Positions 51,457-64,000 of a stretch of 64,000 nucleotides of DNA are shown here, one piece after another. A program made the position numbers and the translations under genes. Within the stretch, counting starts at the first letter, position 1. Each line of letters begins with the position of its first letter. Source of the stretch: Xylocopa sonorina (Eukaryota > Arthropoda > Insecta > Hymenoptera > Apidae); contig NW_027490218.1 of the NCBI RefSeq assembly GCF_050948175.1, positions 248,001 through 312,000 on the forward strand, given 5' to 3'. Under the pieces are notes generated by a model. That model saw only the letters and a list, made by a program, of their open reading frames with translations. It was not told where the DNA came from and searched no databases.

Positions 51457-51560
51457 GAAATCCACCGATCGATGCCCCGAACAATACCGAAGCGTATGGC
51501 CCTACCCCATCAAGGAGCCCTAAGGAGGATCTAAGGGGATCCGAAGACCCCCAGAAAACC

Positions 51561-51568
51561 TATATAAT
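51561..51568 (+). promoter_or_regulatory. TATA box of the LTR promoter
   Basis: TATATAAT lies in the middle part of the LTR. A start site about 25-30 bp downstream would be near 51590, which would make the rest of the element R and U5. No AATAAA was found downstream within the LTR. Confidence 0.45.
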
Positions 51569-51662
51569 GAGCTAGCCAGCACGAAGACAGCCTCTTATTC
51601 TTCTGAACGACATAGCGACTACTTAGCGAGCAACCGAGCAAGCGATTATACTGAGCGATTCG

Positions 51663-51665
<3 letters not shown>

Positions 51666-51710
<45 letters not shown>
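51666..51710. repeat. (GA)n microsatellite, copy 2
   Basis: Same tract as at 32-77, without the extra terminal G. Confidence 0.97.
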
Positions 51711-51714
<4 letters not shown>

Positions 51715-52038
51715 CGGACTGAACGAGATCCATACTTGTTGGAAACGAGAACGTGAGTCCTTATACGCTAAAGCGTCCCATTTGTTCCCTGCCGCAATTG
51801 TGATATCGCGTATTGTAATTTGTATTGTATAACGGGTGGTGATCCCCGGTCATTCGCGGCTTGTCGTATACCCTTTTGTAATACCGCGTCGAGGCAATCT
51901 AGAAAGAAGCGGTGAGTTCAGTATCCCGCGACCCTAATTTGCGCACTCGGCTAGAAGCAGTCGAGCGAAAGAGTATTTCGAAATTTCGAGGATTATCTTG
52001 CACCGGGTTTCCCCGGGTTGCGTGGTTTACTAGTTTTT

Positions 52039-52065
52039 GCTACTTCTTGAGTAGCTGGCGCCCAA
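52039..52065 (+). other. Conserved hairpin followed by TGGCGCCCAA, copy 2
   Basis: Identical to 406-432, inside the complete solo LTR. Because it lies about 190 bp before the LTR's right end, TGGCGCCCAA cannot be a primer-binding site in this reading. Confidence 0.6.
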
Positions 52066-52255
52066 AAAGTCCCAGCCTCGCAGCTTCGAAATACTTGCTG
52101 GATAGGAAATTTATTGCTCTGTACTTCGCGTTGCCGAAGCACGCGGATATTCTGTACCCCGATATAACCCCGGACTAAACTTCTGGATATCCCGTTATTA
52201 TTGGTTCTATATACCCTTTTCTTGCGGATTGTAAGGGGAAAAACCGTCACAGTAC

Positions 52256-53159
52256 ATAATTATACATGACTGCATAAAAAGGATGTCATATACTTTTATA
52301 ATCAATGCGATATAAGAATATAAAACGATGAACTATCCACTCCCATCAGGAGTAAAAACAATGTTTGGTAGGCAAAGTTCATTGCAAAATATAATCAAGC
52401 AGTTAATATATCAAATCACTGCAAACAATAAATCACTGAATGTATAATGATATGAATAGTAAGAAAAACATATTTACCTGTTAGATGCTTATAAATTCAA
52501 ATTTAAAAGTCCAAGTCACATTTAATATATTATTGTTTAACAAGGTGATTTAATGTTGTTTCAAATAGGCGTGCAGAACTAGCTCGTACTTCTGTCAATG
52601 TAATTTCATTCGAAAAATACAAAGGATAGGAGGAAATATTCTCCAATATATAACATATATAAATCAGCGGATGCAAGAGAGAACACTCGATCTCGGTGTA
52701 ACGAGACCGGGGCGTCATCCTGCAGTAATCGTACAACGCCTGTTCCGAGATGGTGTAGAGAGTGAATGTGGAGGGTGAAAAGCATAAAATAACAACAATG
52801 TAACTAAAGAGAAAGAGAAAGAGAATATGTGGAAGCATTGCATTTATTAAGAGGAAATCCTAGAAATATCAAACAACAGATTATATACCATACTGTAAGG
52901 GTAAGGTACAACGAAATAGACGATATCGTGAGAGAAACTAAAAAAATCGAGAAACTTAAAAAGAAAATAATAATTTAGATTGAGCGAATCAATATCACTG
53001 ATCCCGGCAAGCTTAATGGAAAACGCATAACGATGAATCGGTTAGAGTATAAGATAGATGTTGGTCGCGGTTTGAGTGGCCCTGGGAATCCTTTGCCCGC
53101 ATCAGGGCAGGCAGTAGGATGGTGGAGAGCCTGCCCTCCTGTTGCTTGGATCTATAGAA
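52256..53159. other. AT-rich unique spacer, copy 2; no gene seen
   Basis: Nearly identical to 623-1529, with one substitution (52734) and a short replacement just after the LTR (TATACATG where copy 1 has TACCGTCACAG). The 9-bp hairpin recurs at 53104-53137. Confidence 0.8.
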
Positions 53160-53867
53160 TTCACATTCTATTGCAGAGAGCAAGCAGATAATTATAATGC
53201 TTTTCATAGAAGATTACAGCTTACTTAATTCGAAACGTTGAAATGAGATGAGTCATGGCATTGTATAATGCATTAGTACTCTATTGTCTCGACATGTAGA
53301 CACTACGAAGGGCAATCCTGTTGCATGGAGCTGTAGAATTTACATTCTTATGAAGTTTTAAAGCAGATAAGCATAGAGCTATGCATAAGAGATTACAGCA
53401 TTCTTACTTTGAAACGATGAAATGGGATGCGCCAGCGCATTGCATGGAGAATTCTAGCTCGATTGCTTTAACAGACAGACACTACGGAGCGCCATGCCGT
53501 TGCATGGAATTATATAGTTCACATTCTATTGAAGACCTCTAACAGTTAAGCACAATGTTATGGACATATCATTACAGATTCTTTGCATTGAAACGTTGAA
53601 ATGAGATGCGACATCGCGCTGCATGAAGTATTAGAAATGTCTTGCTTGGACACGTAGAGATCTGGAAACGATATTCTGTTGCAAGTAAGTATAGGATTCA
53701 CATCCTTCTAAGGTCTAGATGCAGACAAATGTAACATATTGCAAAGAACATTGCAATTTACCATGAATCATTGAAATGACTTGCGACATCGTGTTGAATG
53801 AAGCAATAGAACTCTATTGCTCAAATAAGTAAACAAATGGAAACGTTACTTCCTCGTAAGGAAGTGT
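53160..53867 (+). repeat. Degenerate edge monomers, copy 2
   Basis: Same series of diverged monomers as at 1530-2237, offset 51630, with no difference that I noticed. This shows that this edge was already degenerate before the large duplication. Confidence 0.8.
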
Positions 53868-56800
53868 CGCGTTTACATTCTTTTGAAGTGAATACGAGGT
53901 ATACATGACACTTTGCAATGAATATTATATCTTATCATGAAACATAGAAATGAGATGCGATATCGCGTTTTAGTATGCGTTAGAACTCTATTGCTACGAT
54001 ACCTAGACATCTGCAAACGCTATTTCCTTGCAAGGAAGGGTCGCACTTACATTCTAATGAGGGGAATACGAGGTATACATGGCACCTCACAATGAATTTT
54101 ATATCTTATCTTGAAGCATAGAAATGAAATGCGATATCGCGTTTTAAGAAGCGTTAGAACTCTGTTGCTTCGATACGGTGACATCTGCAAACGCAATTTC
54201 CTAGCAAGGAAGTGTCGCATTTACATTCTTTTGAAGGGAATGCGAGGTATACATGAAACTTCGCAATGAATTTTATATCTTATCATGAAACATAGAAGAG
54301 AGATGCGATATCGCGCTTTAAGAAGAATTAGAACTATATTTCTATGATACGTAGACATCTGCAAACGCTGTTTCCCAGCATGCAAGTATCGCATTTACAT
54401 TCTTATGAAGTGAATACGAGGTATACATGACACTTCGCAATGAATATTATATCTTATCATGAAACGTAGGAATGAGATGCGATATCGCGTTTTAGTATGC
54501 GTTAGAACTCTATTGCTACGATACCTAGACATCTGCAAACGCCATTTCCTAGCAAGGAAGTGTCGCATTTACATTCTTTTGGAAGGAAAACGAGGTATAC
54601 ATGACACTTCGCAATGAATATTATACCTTATCATGAAACACAGGGGTGAGATGCGATATCGCGTTTTAAGAAGCATTAGAACTCTATTTTTACGGTACGT
54701 AGACATTAGCAAACAATATTTCCTAGCAAGGAAGTGTCGCATTTACATTCTTTTGAAGTGAATACGAGGTATACATGACACTGCGCAATGAATATTATAT
54801 CTTATCATGAAACGTAGAGGTGAGATGCGATATCGCGTTTTAGGATGCATTAGAACTTTATTTTTACGGCGCGTAGACATCTGCAAACAATATTTCCTAG
54901 GAAGGAAGTGTCGCATTTACATTCTAATGAAGGGAATACGAGGTATACATGACACCTCGCATGAATTTTATATCTTATCATGAAACATAGAAATGAAATG
55001 CGATATCGCGTTTTAAGAAGCGTTAGAACTCTGTTGCTTCGATACGGTGACATCTGCAAACGCAATTTCCTAGCAAGGAAGTGTCGCATTTGCATTCCTT
55101 TGAAGGGAATACGAGGTATACATGAAACTTCGCAATGAATTTTATATCTTATCATGAAACATAGAAATGAAATGCGATATCGCGTTTTAAAAAGCGTTAG
55201 AACTCTATTGCTTCCATACGTAGACATCTTCAAACTCTATTTCCTAGCATGGAGGTGTCGCATTTGCATTCATTTGAAGTGAATACGCGGTATACGTGAC
55301 ACATCGCAATGAATATTACATCTCATCACGAAACATAGAAATGAAATGCGACATCTCGTTTTAAGAAGCATTGGATCTCTATTGCTACGATACGTAGACA
55401 TCTGCAAACGCTCTTTCCTAGCATGGAAGTGTCGCATTTGCATTCTTTTGAAGTGAATACGAGGCATACATAACACTCCACAATGAATATTATATCTTAC
55501 CATGAAACATAGGATTGAGATGCGATATCGCGTTTTAAGAAGCATTAGAACTCTATTGCTAATATACGTAGACATCTGCAAACTCTATTTCCTAGCAAGG
55601 AAATGTCGCACTTACATTCCATCGAAGTGAATACGAGGTATACATAACATTACACAATGAATATTATATCTTATTACGAAACATAGAAATGAAATACGAC
55701 TTCTCATTTTAAGAAGCATTAGAACTCTATTGCTACGATACGTAGACATCTGCAAACGCTACTTCCTAGCATGGAAGTGCCGCATTTACATTCTTTTGAA
55801 GTGAATACGAGGTATACATGACACTAAGCAATGAATATTATATCTTATCATGAAACTTAGATGTGAGATGCGATATCGCGTTTTAAGAAGCACTAGAACT
55901 ATATTGCTACGGTACGTAGACATCAGCAAACGCTACTTCCTAGCAAGGAAATGTCGCACTTACATTCCATTGAAGTGAATACGAGGTATACATAACATTA
56001 CACAATGAATATTATATCTTATTACGAAACATAGAATTGAAATACGACTTCTCATTTTAAGAAGCATTAGAACTCTATTGCTACGATACGTAGACATCTG
56101 CAAACGCTATTTCCTAGCATGTAAGTGTCGCATTTACATTCTTATGAAGTGAATACGAGGTATACATGACACTTCGCAATGAATATTATATCTTATCATG
56201 AAACGTAGGAATGAGATGCGATATCGCGTTTTAGTATGCGTTAGAACTCTATTGCTACGATACCTAGACATCTGCAAACGCTATTTCCTAGCAAGGAAGT
56301 GTCGCATTTACATTCTTTTGGAAGGAAAACGAGGTATACATGACACTTCGCAATGAATATTATACCTTATCATGAAACACAGGTGTGTGATGCGATATCG
56401 CGTTTTAAGAAGCATTAGATCTCTCTTGCTACGATACGTAGACATCTGCAAACGCTATTTCCTAGCATGGAAGTGTCGCATTTACATTCTTTTGATGTGA
56501 TTACGAGGTACACATAACACTCTACAATGAACATTATATCTTACCACGAAACATAGATATGAAATGCGACATCTCGTTTTAAGAAACATTAGAACTCTAT
56601 TGCTGCGATACGCAGACATCTGCAAACGCTATTTCCTAGCATGTAAGTGTCGCATTTACATTCTTTTGAAGTGAATACGAGGTATACATGACACGTCGCT
56701 ATGATTACTATATCTTATCATGAAACATAGAAGAAAGATGCGATATCGCGCTTTAAGAAGCATTAGAACTATATTGCTATGTTACGTAGACTTCTGCAAA

Positions 56801-59800
56801 CGCTGTTTCCCAGCATGCAAGTATCGCATTTACATTCTTATGAAGTGAATACGAGGTATACATGACACTTCGCAATGAATATTATATCTTATCATGAAAC
56901 ATAGGAATGAGGTGCGATATCGCGTTTTAAGAAGCATTAAAACTCTATTGCTACGATACGTAGAAATCTGGAAACGCTATTCCCTAGCATGGAAGTGTCG
57001 CATTTACATTCTTTTAAAGTGAATACGAGGTATACATAACATTCCACAATGAAAATTATATCTTATTACTAAACATAGAATTGAAATACGACTTCTCATT
57101 TTAAGAAGCATTAGAACTCTATTGCTACGATACGTAGACATCTGCAAACGCTATTTCCTAGCATGGAAGTGCCGCATTTACATTCTTTTGAAGTGAATAC
57201 GAGGTATACATGACACTAAGCAATGAATATTATATCTTATCATGAAACTTAGATGTGAGATGCGATATCGCGTTTTAAGAAGCATTAGAACTATATTGCT
57301 ACGGTACGTAGACATCAGCAAACGCTACTTCCTAGCATGGAAGTGTCGCATTTACATTCTTTTGAAGTGAATACGAGATATACATGACACTTCGCAATGA
57401 ATATTATATCTTATCATGAAACATAGGAATGTGGTGCTATATCGCGTTTTGAGAAGCATTAGAACTCTATTGCTAATATACGCAGACATCTGCAAACTCT
57501 ATTTCCTAGCAAGGAAATGTCGCACTTACATTCCATTGAAGTGAATACGAGGTATACATAACATTACACAATGAATATTATATCTTATTACGAAACATAG
57601 AATTGAAATACGACTTCTCATTTTAAGAAGCATTAGAACTCTATTGCTACGATGCGTAGACATCTGCAAACGCTATTTCCTAGCATGTAAGTGTCGCATT
57701 TACATTCTTATGAAGTGAATACGAGGTATACATGACACTTCGCAATGAATATTATATCTTATCATGAACCGTAGGAATGAGATGCGATATCGCGTTTTAG
57801 TATGCGTTAGAACTCTATTGCTACGATACCTAGACATCTGCAAACGCTATTTCCTAGCAAGGAAGTGTCGCATTTACATTCTTTTGGAAGGAAAACGAGG
57901 TATACATGACACTTCGCAATGAATATTATACCTTATCATGAAACACAGGTGTGTGATGCGATATCGCGTTTTAAGAAGCATTAGATCTCTCTTGCTACGA
58001 TACGTAGACATCTGCAAACGCTATTTCCTAGCATGGAAGTGTCGCATTTACATTCTTTTGATGTGATTACGAGGTACACAGAACACTCTACAATGAACAT
58101 TATATCTTACCACGAAACATAGATATGAAATGCGACATCTCGTTTTAAGAAACATTAGAACTCTATTGCTGCGATACGCAGACATCTGCAAACGCTATTT
58201 CCTAGCATGTAAGTGTCGCATTTACATTCTTTTGAAGTGAATACGAGGTATACATGACACTTCGCAATGAATATTATATCTTATCATGAAACATAGGAAT
58301 GAGGTGCGATATCGCGTTTTAAGAAGCATTAAAACTCTATTGCTACGATACGTAGAAATCTGGAAACGCTATTCCCTAGCATGGAAGTGTCGCATTTACA
58401 TTCTTTTAAAGTGAATACGAGGTATACATAACATTCCACAATGAAAATTATATCTTACTACTAAACATAGAATTGAAATACGACTTCTCATTTTAAGAAG
58501 CATTAGAACTCAAGTGCTACGATACGTAGACATCAGCAAACAATATTTCCTAGCATGGAAGTGTCGCATTTACATTCTTTTGAAGTGAATACGAGATATA
58601 CATGACACTTCGCAATGAATATTATATCTTATCATGAAACATAGGAATGAGGTGCTATATCGCGTTTTGAGAAGCATTAGAACTCTATTGCTAATATACG
58701 TAGACATCTGCAAACTCTATTTCCTAGCAAGGAAATGTCGCACTTACATTCCATCGAAGTGAATACGAGGTATACATAACATTACACAATGAATATTATA
58801 TCTTATTACGAAACATAGATATGAAATACGACTTCTCATTTTAAGAAGCATTAGAACTCTATTGCTACGATACGTAGACATCTGCAAACGCTATTTCCTA
58901 GCATGGAAGTGCCGCATTTACATTCTTTTGAAGTGAATACGAGGTATACATGACACTAAGCAATGAATATTATATCTTATCATGAAACATAGTGGTGAGA
59001 TGCGATATCGCGTTTTAAGAAGCATTAGAACTATATTGCTACGGTACGTAGACATCAGCAAACGCTACTTCCTAGCATGGAAGTGTCGCATTTACATTCT
59101 TTTGAAGTGAATACGAGATATATATGACACTTCGTAATGGATACTATATCTTATCATGAAACATAGAAGTGAGATGCGATATCGCGTTTTAGGAAGCATT
59201 AGAACTCTATTGCTACGATACGTAGACATCTGCAAACGTTACTTCCTAGCAAGGAAGTGTCGCATTTACATTCTTTTGAAGTTAATACGAGGTATACATA
59301 ACATTCCACAATGAGTATTAAATCTTATTTTGAAACATAGAAATGAATTACGACTTCTCATTTTAAGAAGCATTAGAACTCTATTGCTACGGTACGTAGA
59401 CATCTGCAAACGCTATTTCCTAGCATGCAAGTGTCGCATTTACATTCTTTTGAAGATAATACGAGGTATTCATAACACTTCGCAATGAATATTTTATCTT
59501 ATCATGAAACATAGAAGTGAGATGCGATATCGCGTTTTAAGAATCATTAGAACTCTATTGCTGCGATACGTAGACATCTGCAAGCGCTACTTCCTAGCAT
59601 GGAAGTGTCGCATTTACATTCTTTTGAAGTGAATACGAGATATACATGACACTTCGCAATGAATATTATATCTTATCATGAAACATAGGAATGTGGTGCT
59701 ATATCGCGTTTTGAGAAGCATTAGAACTCTATTGCTAATATACGCAGACATCTGCAAACTCTATATCCTAGCAAGGAAATGTCGCACTTACATTCCATTG

Positions 59801-62800
59801 AAGTGAATACGAGGTATACATAACATTACACAATGAATATTATATCTTATTACGAAACATAGAATTGAAATACGACTTCTCATTTTAAGAAGCATTAGAA
59901 CTCTATTGCTACGATACGTAGACGTCTGCAAACGCTATTTCCTAGCATGGAAGTGCCGCATTTACATTCTTTTGATGTGATTACGAGGTACACAGAACAC
60001 TCTACAATGAACATTATATCTTACCACGAAACATAGATATGAAATGCGACATCTCGTTTTAAGAAACATTAGAACTCTATTGCTGCGATACGCAGACATC
60101 TGCAAACGCTATTTCCTAGCATGTAAGTGTCGCATTTACATTCTTTTGAAGTGAATACGAGGTATACATGACACTTCGCAATGAATATTATATCTTATCA
60201 TGAAACATAGGAATGAGGTGCGATATCGCGTTTTAAGAAGCATTAAAACTCTATTGCTACGATACGTAGAAATCTGGAAACGCTATTCCCTAGCATGGAA
60301 GTGTCGCATTTACATTCTTTTAAAGTGAATACGAGGTATACATAACATTCCACAATGAAAATTATATCTTACTACTAAACATAGAATTGAAATACGACTT
60401 CTCATTTTAAGAAGCATTAGAACTCAAGTGCTACGATACGTAGACATCAGCAAACAATATTTCCTAGCATGGAAGTGTCGCATTTACATTCTTTTGAAGT
60501 GAATACGAGATATACATGACACTTCGCAATGAATATTATATCTTATCATGAAACATAGGAATGAGGTGCTATATCGCGTTTTGAGAAGCATTAGAACTCT
60601 ATTGCTAATATACGTAGACATCTGCAAACTCTATTTCCTAGCAAGGAAATGTCGCACTTACATTCCATCGAAGTGAATACGAGGTATACATAACATTACA
60701 CAATGAATATTATATCTTATTACGAAACATAGATATGAAATACGACTTCTCATTTTAAGAAGCATTAGAACTCTATTGCTACGATACGTAGACATCTGCA
60801 AACGCTATTTCCTAGCATGGAAGTGCCGCATTTACATTCTTTTGAAGTGAATACGAGGTATACATGACACTAAGCAATGAATATTATATCTTATCATGAA
60901 ACATAGTGGTGAGATGCGATATCGCGTTTTAAGAAGCATTAGAACTATATTGCTACGGTACGTAGACATCAGCAAACGCTACTTCCTAGCATGGAAGTGT
61001 CGCATTTACATTCTTTTGAAGTGAATACGAGATATATATGACACTTCGTAATGGATACTATATCTTATCATGAAACATAGAAGTGAGATGCGATATCGCG
61101 TTTTAGGAAGCATTAGAACTCTATTGCTACGATGCGTAGACATCTGCAAATGTTATTTCCTAGCAAGGAAGTGTCGCATTTACATTTTTTTGAAGTGAAT
61201 ACGAGGTATACATAACATTCCACAATGAATATTATATCTTATTACGAAACATAGAAATGAAATACGACTTCTCATTTTAAGAAGCATTAGAACTCTAGTG
61301 CTACGATACGCAGACATCTGCAAACAATATTTCCTAGCAAGGAAGTGTCGCATTTACATTCTTTTGAAGTGAATGCGAGGTATACATAACACTCCACAAT
61401 GAATATTGTATCTTATCACGAAACATAGAATTGAAATGCGACATCTCGTTTTAAGTAGCATTAAAACTCTATTGCTACGATACGTAGACATCTGCAAACG
61501 ATATTTCCTAGCATAGAAGTTTCGCATTTACATTCTTTTGAAGTGAATACGAGATATACATGACACTTCGCAATGGATACTATATCTTATCATGAAACAT
61601 AGAAGTGAGATGCGATATCGCGTTTTAGGAAGAATTAGAACTCTATTGCTACGATGCGTAGACATCTGCAAACGTTACTTCCTAGCAAGGAAGTGTCGCA
61701 TTTACATTCTTTTGAAGTTAATACGAGGTATACATAACATTCCACAATGAGTATTAAATCTTATTTTGAAACATAGAAATGAATTACGACTTCTCATTTT
61801 AAGAAGCATTAGAACTCTATTGCTACGGTACGTAGACATCTGCAAACGCTATTTCCTAGCATGCAAGTGTCGCATTTACATTCTTTTGAAGATAATACGA
61901 GGTATTCATAACACTTCGCAATGAATATTTTATCTTATCATGAAACATAGAAGTGAGATGCGATATCGCGTTTTAAGAATCATTAGAACTCTATTGCTGC
62001 GATACGTAGACATCTGCAAGCGCTACTTCCTAGCATGGAAGTGTCGCATTTACATTCTTTTGAAGTGAATACGAGATATACATGACACTTCGCAATGAAT
62101 ATTATATCTTATCATGAAACATAGGAATGTGGTGCTATATCGCGTTTTGAGAAGCATTAGAACTCTATTGCTAATATACGCAGACATCTGCAAACTCTAT
62201 ATCCTAGCAAGGAAATGTCGCACTTACATTCCATTGAAGTGAATACGAGGTATACATAACATTACACAATGAATATTATATCTTATTACGAAACATAGAA
62301 TTGAAATACGACTTCTCATTTTAAGAAGCATTAGAACTCTATTGCTACGATACGTAGACGTCTGCAAACGCTATTTCCTAGCATGGAAGTGCCGCATTTA
62401 CATTCTTTTGAAGTGAATACGAGGTACACATGACACTTCGCAATGAATATTATATGTTATCATGAAACATAGAAATGAAATGCGACATCTCGTTTTAAGA
62501 AGCATTAGAACTCTATTGCTACGGTACGTAGACATCTGCAAACGCTATTTCCTAGCATGCAAGTGTCGCATTTACATTCTTTTGAAGTGAATACGAGGTA
62601 TACATAACATTCCATAAGGAATATTATATCTTATTACGAAACATAGATGTGAGATGCGATATCGCGAATTAAGAAGCACTAGAACTCTATTGCTATGATG
62701 CGTAGACATCTGCAAATGTTATTTCCTAGCAAGGAAGTGTCGCATTTACATTCTTTTGACGTGAATACGGGGTAAACATAACATTCCACAATGAATATTA

Positions 62801-64000
62801 CACCTTATTACGAAATATACAAATGAAATGCGACTTCTCATTTTAAGAAGCATTAGAACTCTATTGCTACGATACGTAGACATCTGCAAACGCTATTTCC
62901 TAGCATGTAAGTGTCGCATTTACATTCTTATGAAGTGAATACGAGGTATACATGACACTTCGCAATGAATATTATATCTTATCATGAAACGTAGGAATGA
63001 GAAGCGATATCGCGTTTTAGTATGCGTTAGAACTCTATTGCTACGATACCTAGACATCTGCAAACGCTATTTCCTAGCAAGGAAGTGTCGCATTTACATT
63101 CTTTTGAAGTTAATACGAGGTATACATGACACTTCGCAATGAATATTATATCTTATCTCGAAACATAGATGTGAGGGGCGATATCGCGAATTAAGAAGCA
63201 CTAGAACTCTATTGCTATGATGCGTAGACATCTGCAAATGTTATTTCCTAGCAAGGAAGTGTCGCATTTACATTCTTTTGACGTGAATACGGGGTAAACA
63301 TAACATTCCACAATGAATATTACACCTTATTACGAAATATACAAATGAAATGCGACTTCTCATTTTAAGAAGCATTAGAACTCTATTGCTACGTTACGTA
63401 GACATCTGCAAACCCTATTTCCTAGCATGGAAGTGCCGCATTTACGTTCTTCTGAAGATAATACGAGGTATACATAACACTTCGCAATGGATACCATATC
63501 TTATCATGAAACATAGAAGTGAGATGCGATATCGCGTTTTAGGAAGCATTAGAACTCTATTGTTACGATGCGTAGACATATGCAAACGTTATTTCCTAGC
63601 AAGGAAGTGTCGCATTTACATTCTTTTGAAGTTAATACGAGGTATACATGACACTTCGCAATGAATATTATATCTTATAATGAAACATAGGAATGAGGTG
63701 CAATATCGCGTTTTAAGAAGCATTAGAACTCTATTGCTACGATACGTAGACATCTGGAAACGCTATTCCCTAGCATGGAAGTGTCGCATTTACATTCTTT
63801 TGAAGTGAATACGAGATATACAGGACACTTCGCAATGGATACTATATCTTATCATGAAACATAGAAGTGAGATGCGATATCGCGTTTTAGGAAGCATTAG
63901 AATTCTATTGCTACGATGCGTAGACATCTGCAAAAGTTACTTCCTGGCAAGGAAGTGTCGCATTTACATTCTTTTGAAGTGCATACGAGGTATACATAAC
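53868..64000 (+). repeat. Forward satellite array, copy 2, about 58 monomers in window
   Basis: The same 174-bp monomer in the same phase as the array starting at 2238. It continues past the window end. The nine-monomer duplication (56232 and 57798) is shared with copy 1; the 1914-bp repeat is private to this copy. Confidence 0.97.

Larger units (their letters stand above)
50851..52255 (+). mobile_element. Complete solo LTR with 4-bp target-site duplication
   Basis: The element runs 50855-52251 (1397 bp). It starts TGTGACG and ends CGTCACA, a 7-bp terminal inverted match with the TG...CA ends typical of LTRs. GTAC lies directly outside both ends (50851-50854 and 52252-52255). No gag or pol remains and no second LTR flanks it, so it fits a solo LTR left by recombination. 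Inside are a CRE-like palindrome, two poly-C tracts, a cluster of GC-rich hairpins, a TATA box and a GA microsatellite. Its 3' part is duplicated at 1-618, so insertion came before the large duplication. An alternative is a non-autonomous element with very short inverted ends, but the TG/CA ends favour an LTR. Confidence 0.72.
51635..64000 (+). repeat. Copy 2 of the large direct duplication (cut by window end)
   Basis: It corresponds to 1-10630. Relative to copy 1 it lacks three monomers near 54493, has an 11-monomer (1914-bp) internal repeat (marker ACTCAAGTGC at 58508 and 60422, one copy at 7400 in copy 1) and two additional monomers at about 60865-61213. Otherwise substitutions are rare. 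The two added monomers resemble monomers at about 13068-13400 in copy 1. Confidence 0.93.

Noticed and set aside
1..64000. Telomeric TTAGG arrays or a canonical CENP-B box
   Set aside because: I looked for both and found neither, so telomere position or CENP-B binding cannot be claimed.

Overview
This window is eukaryotic satellite-rich DNA. It is mostly tandem repeats with a 174-bp monomer, plus two solo-LTR copies, a diverged LTR remnant and one unique island that may hold a small spliced gene. The AT-rich composition with CpG not visibly depleted, the short intron with plain GT-AG ends and the LTR with a 4-bp target duplication suggest an insect, perhaps a hymenopteran. That is inference, and I cannot name the species. 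Nothing looks bacterial: no operons, no rRNA or tRNA, no CRISPR. The many 58- to 127-codon open frames are by-products of the repeat, because 174 is exactly 58 codons.

Layout. 1-618 is the 3' part of an LTR. 623-1529 is an AT-rich spacer. 1530-2237 holds degenerate monomers about 179 bp apart. 2238-40982 is a forward array of about 223 monomers. 40983-42527 is a non-satellite insert. 42528-46861 is an inverted, more diverged array of about 25 monomers. 46862-47231 is a diverged relative of the LTR tail, and 47281-47440 holds satellite-like debris. 47440-50850 is a unique AT-rich island with a candidate two-exon gene at 48577-49097. 50855-52251 is a complete solo LTR with a GTAC target duplication. 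52256-64000 then repeats the spacer, degenerate edge and forward array seen at the start of the window.

Window 1-10630 therefore reappears as a direct copy at 51635-64000. The non-satellite parts are almost identical: I saw three small differences in the first 2.2 kb. The satellite parts differ by whole monomers: copy 1 has 3 extra near its start, and copy 2 has 11 and 2 extra further in. This is either a macro-repeat unit of about 51.6 kb or a false duplication in the assembly.

The forward array is zoned. Its core (about 16.8-33.8 kb) has higher-order repeats with spacings of 522, 1044, 1218, 2436, 3654, 4176 and 10440 bp, all multiples of 174. The part next to the insert (33.8-41.0 kb) and the inverted arm are older and more diverged. 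Monomers fall into variant classes that differ mainly in one block, where a perfect palindrome GCGATATCGC (class A) is replaced by non-palindromic sequence (classes B and C). This architecture (homogenised core, decaying edges, dyad-rich monomer near nucleosome-repeat length) is what a centromeric or pericentromeric satellite looks like, but the sequence alone cannot prove that role.
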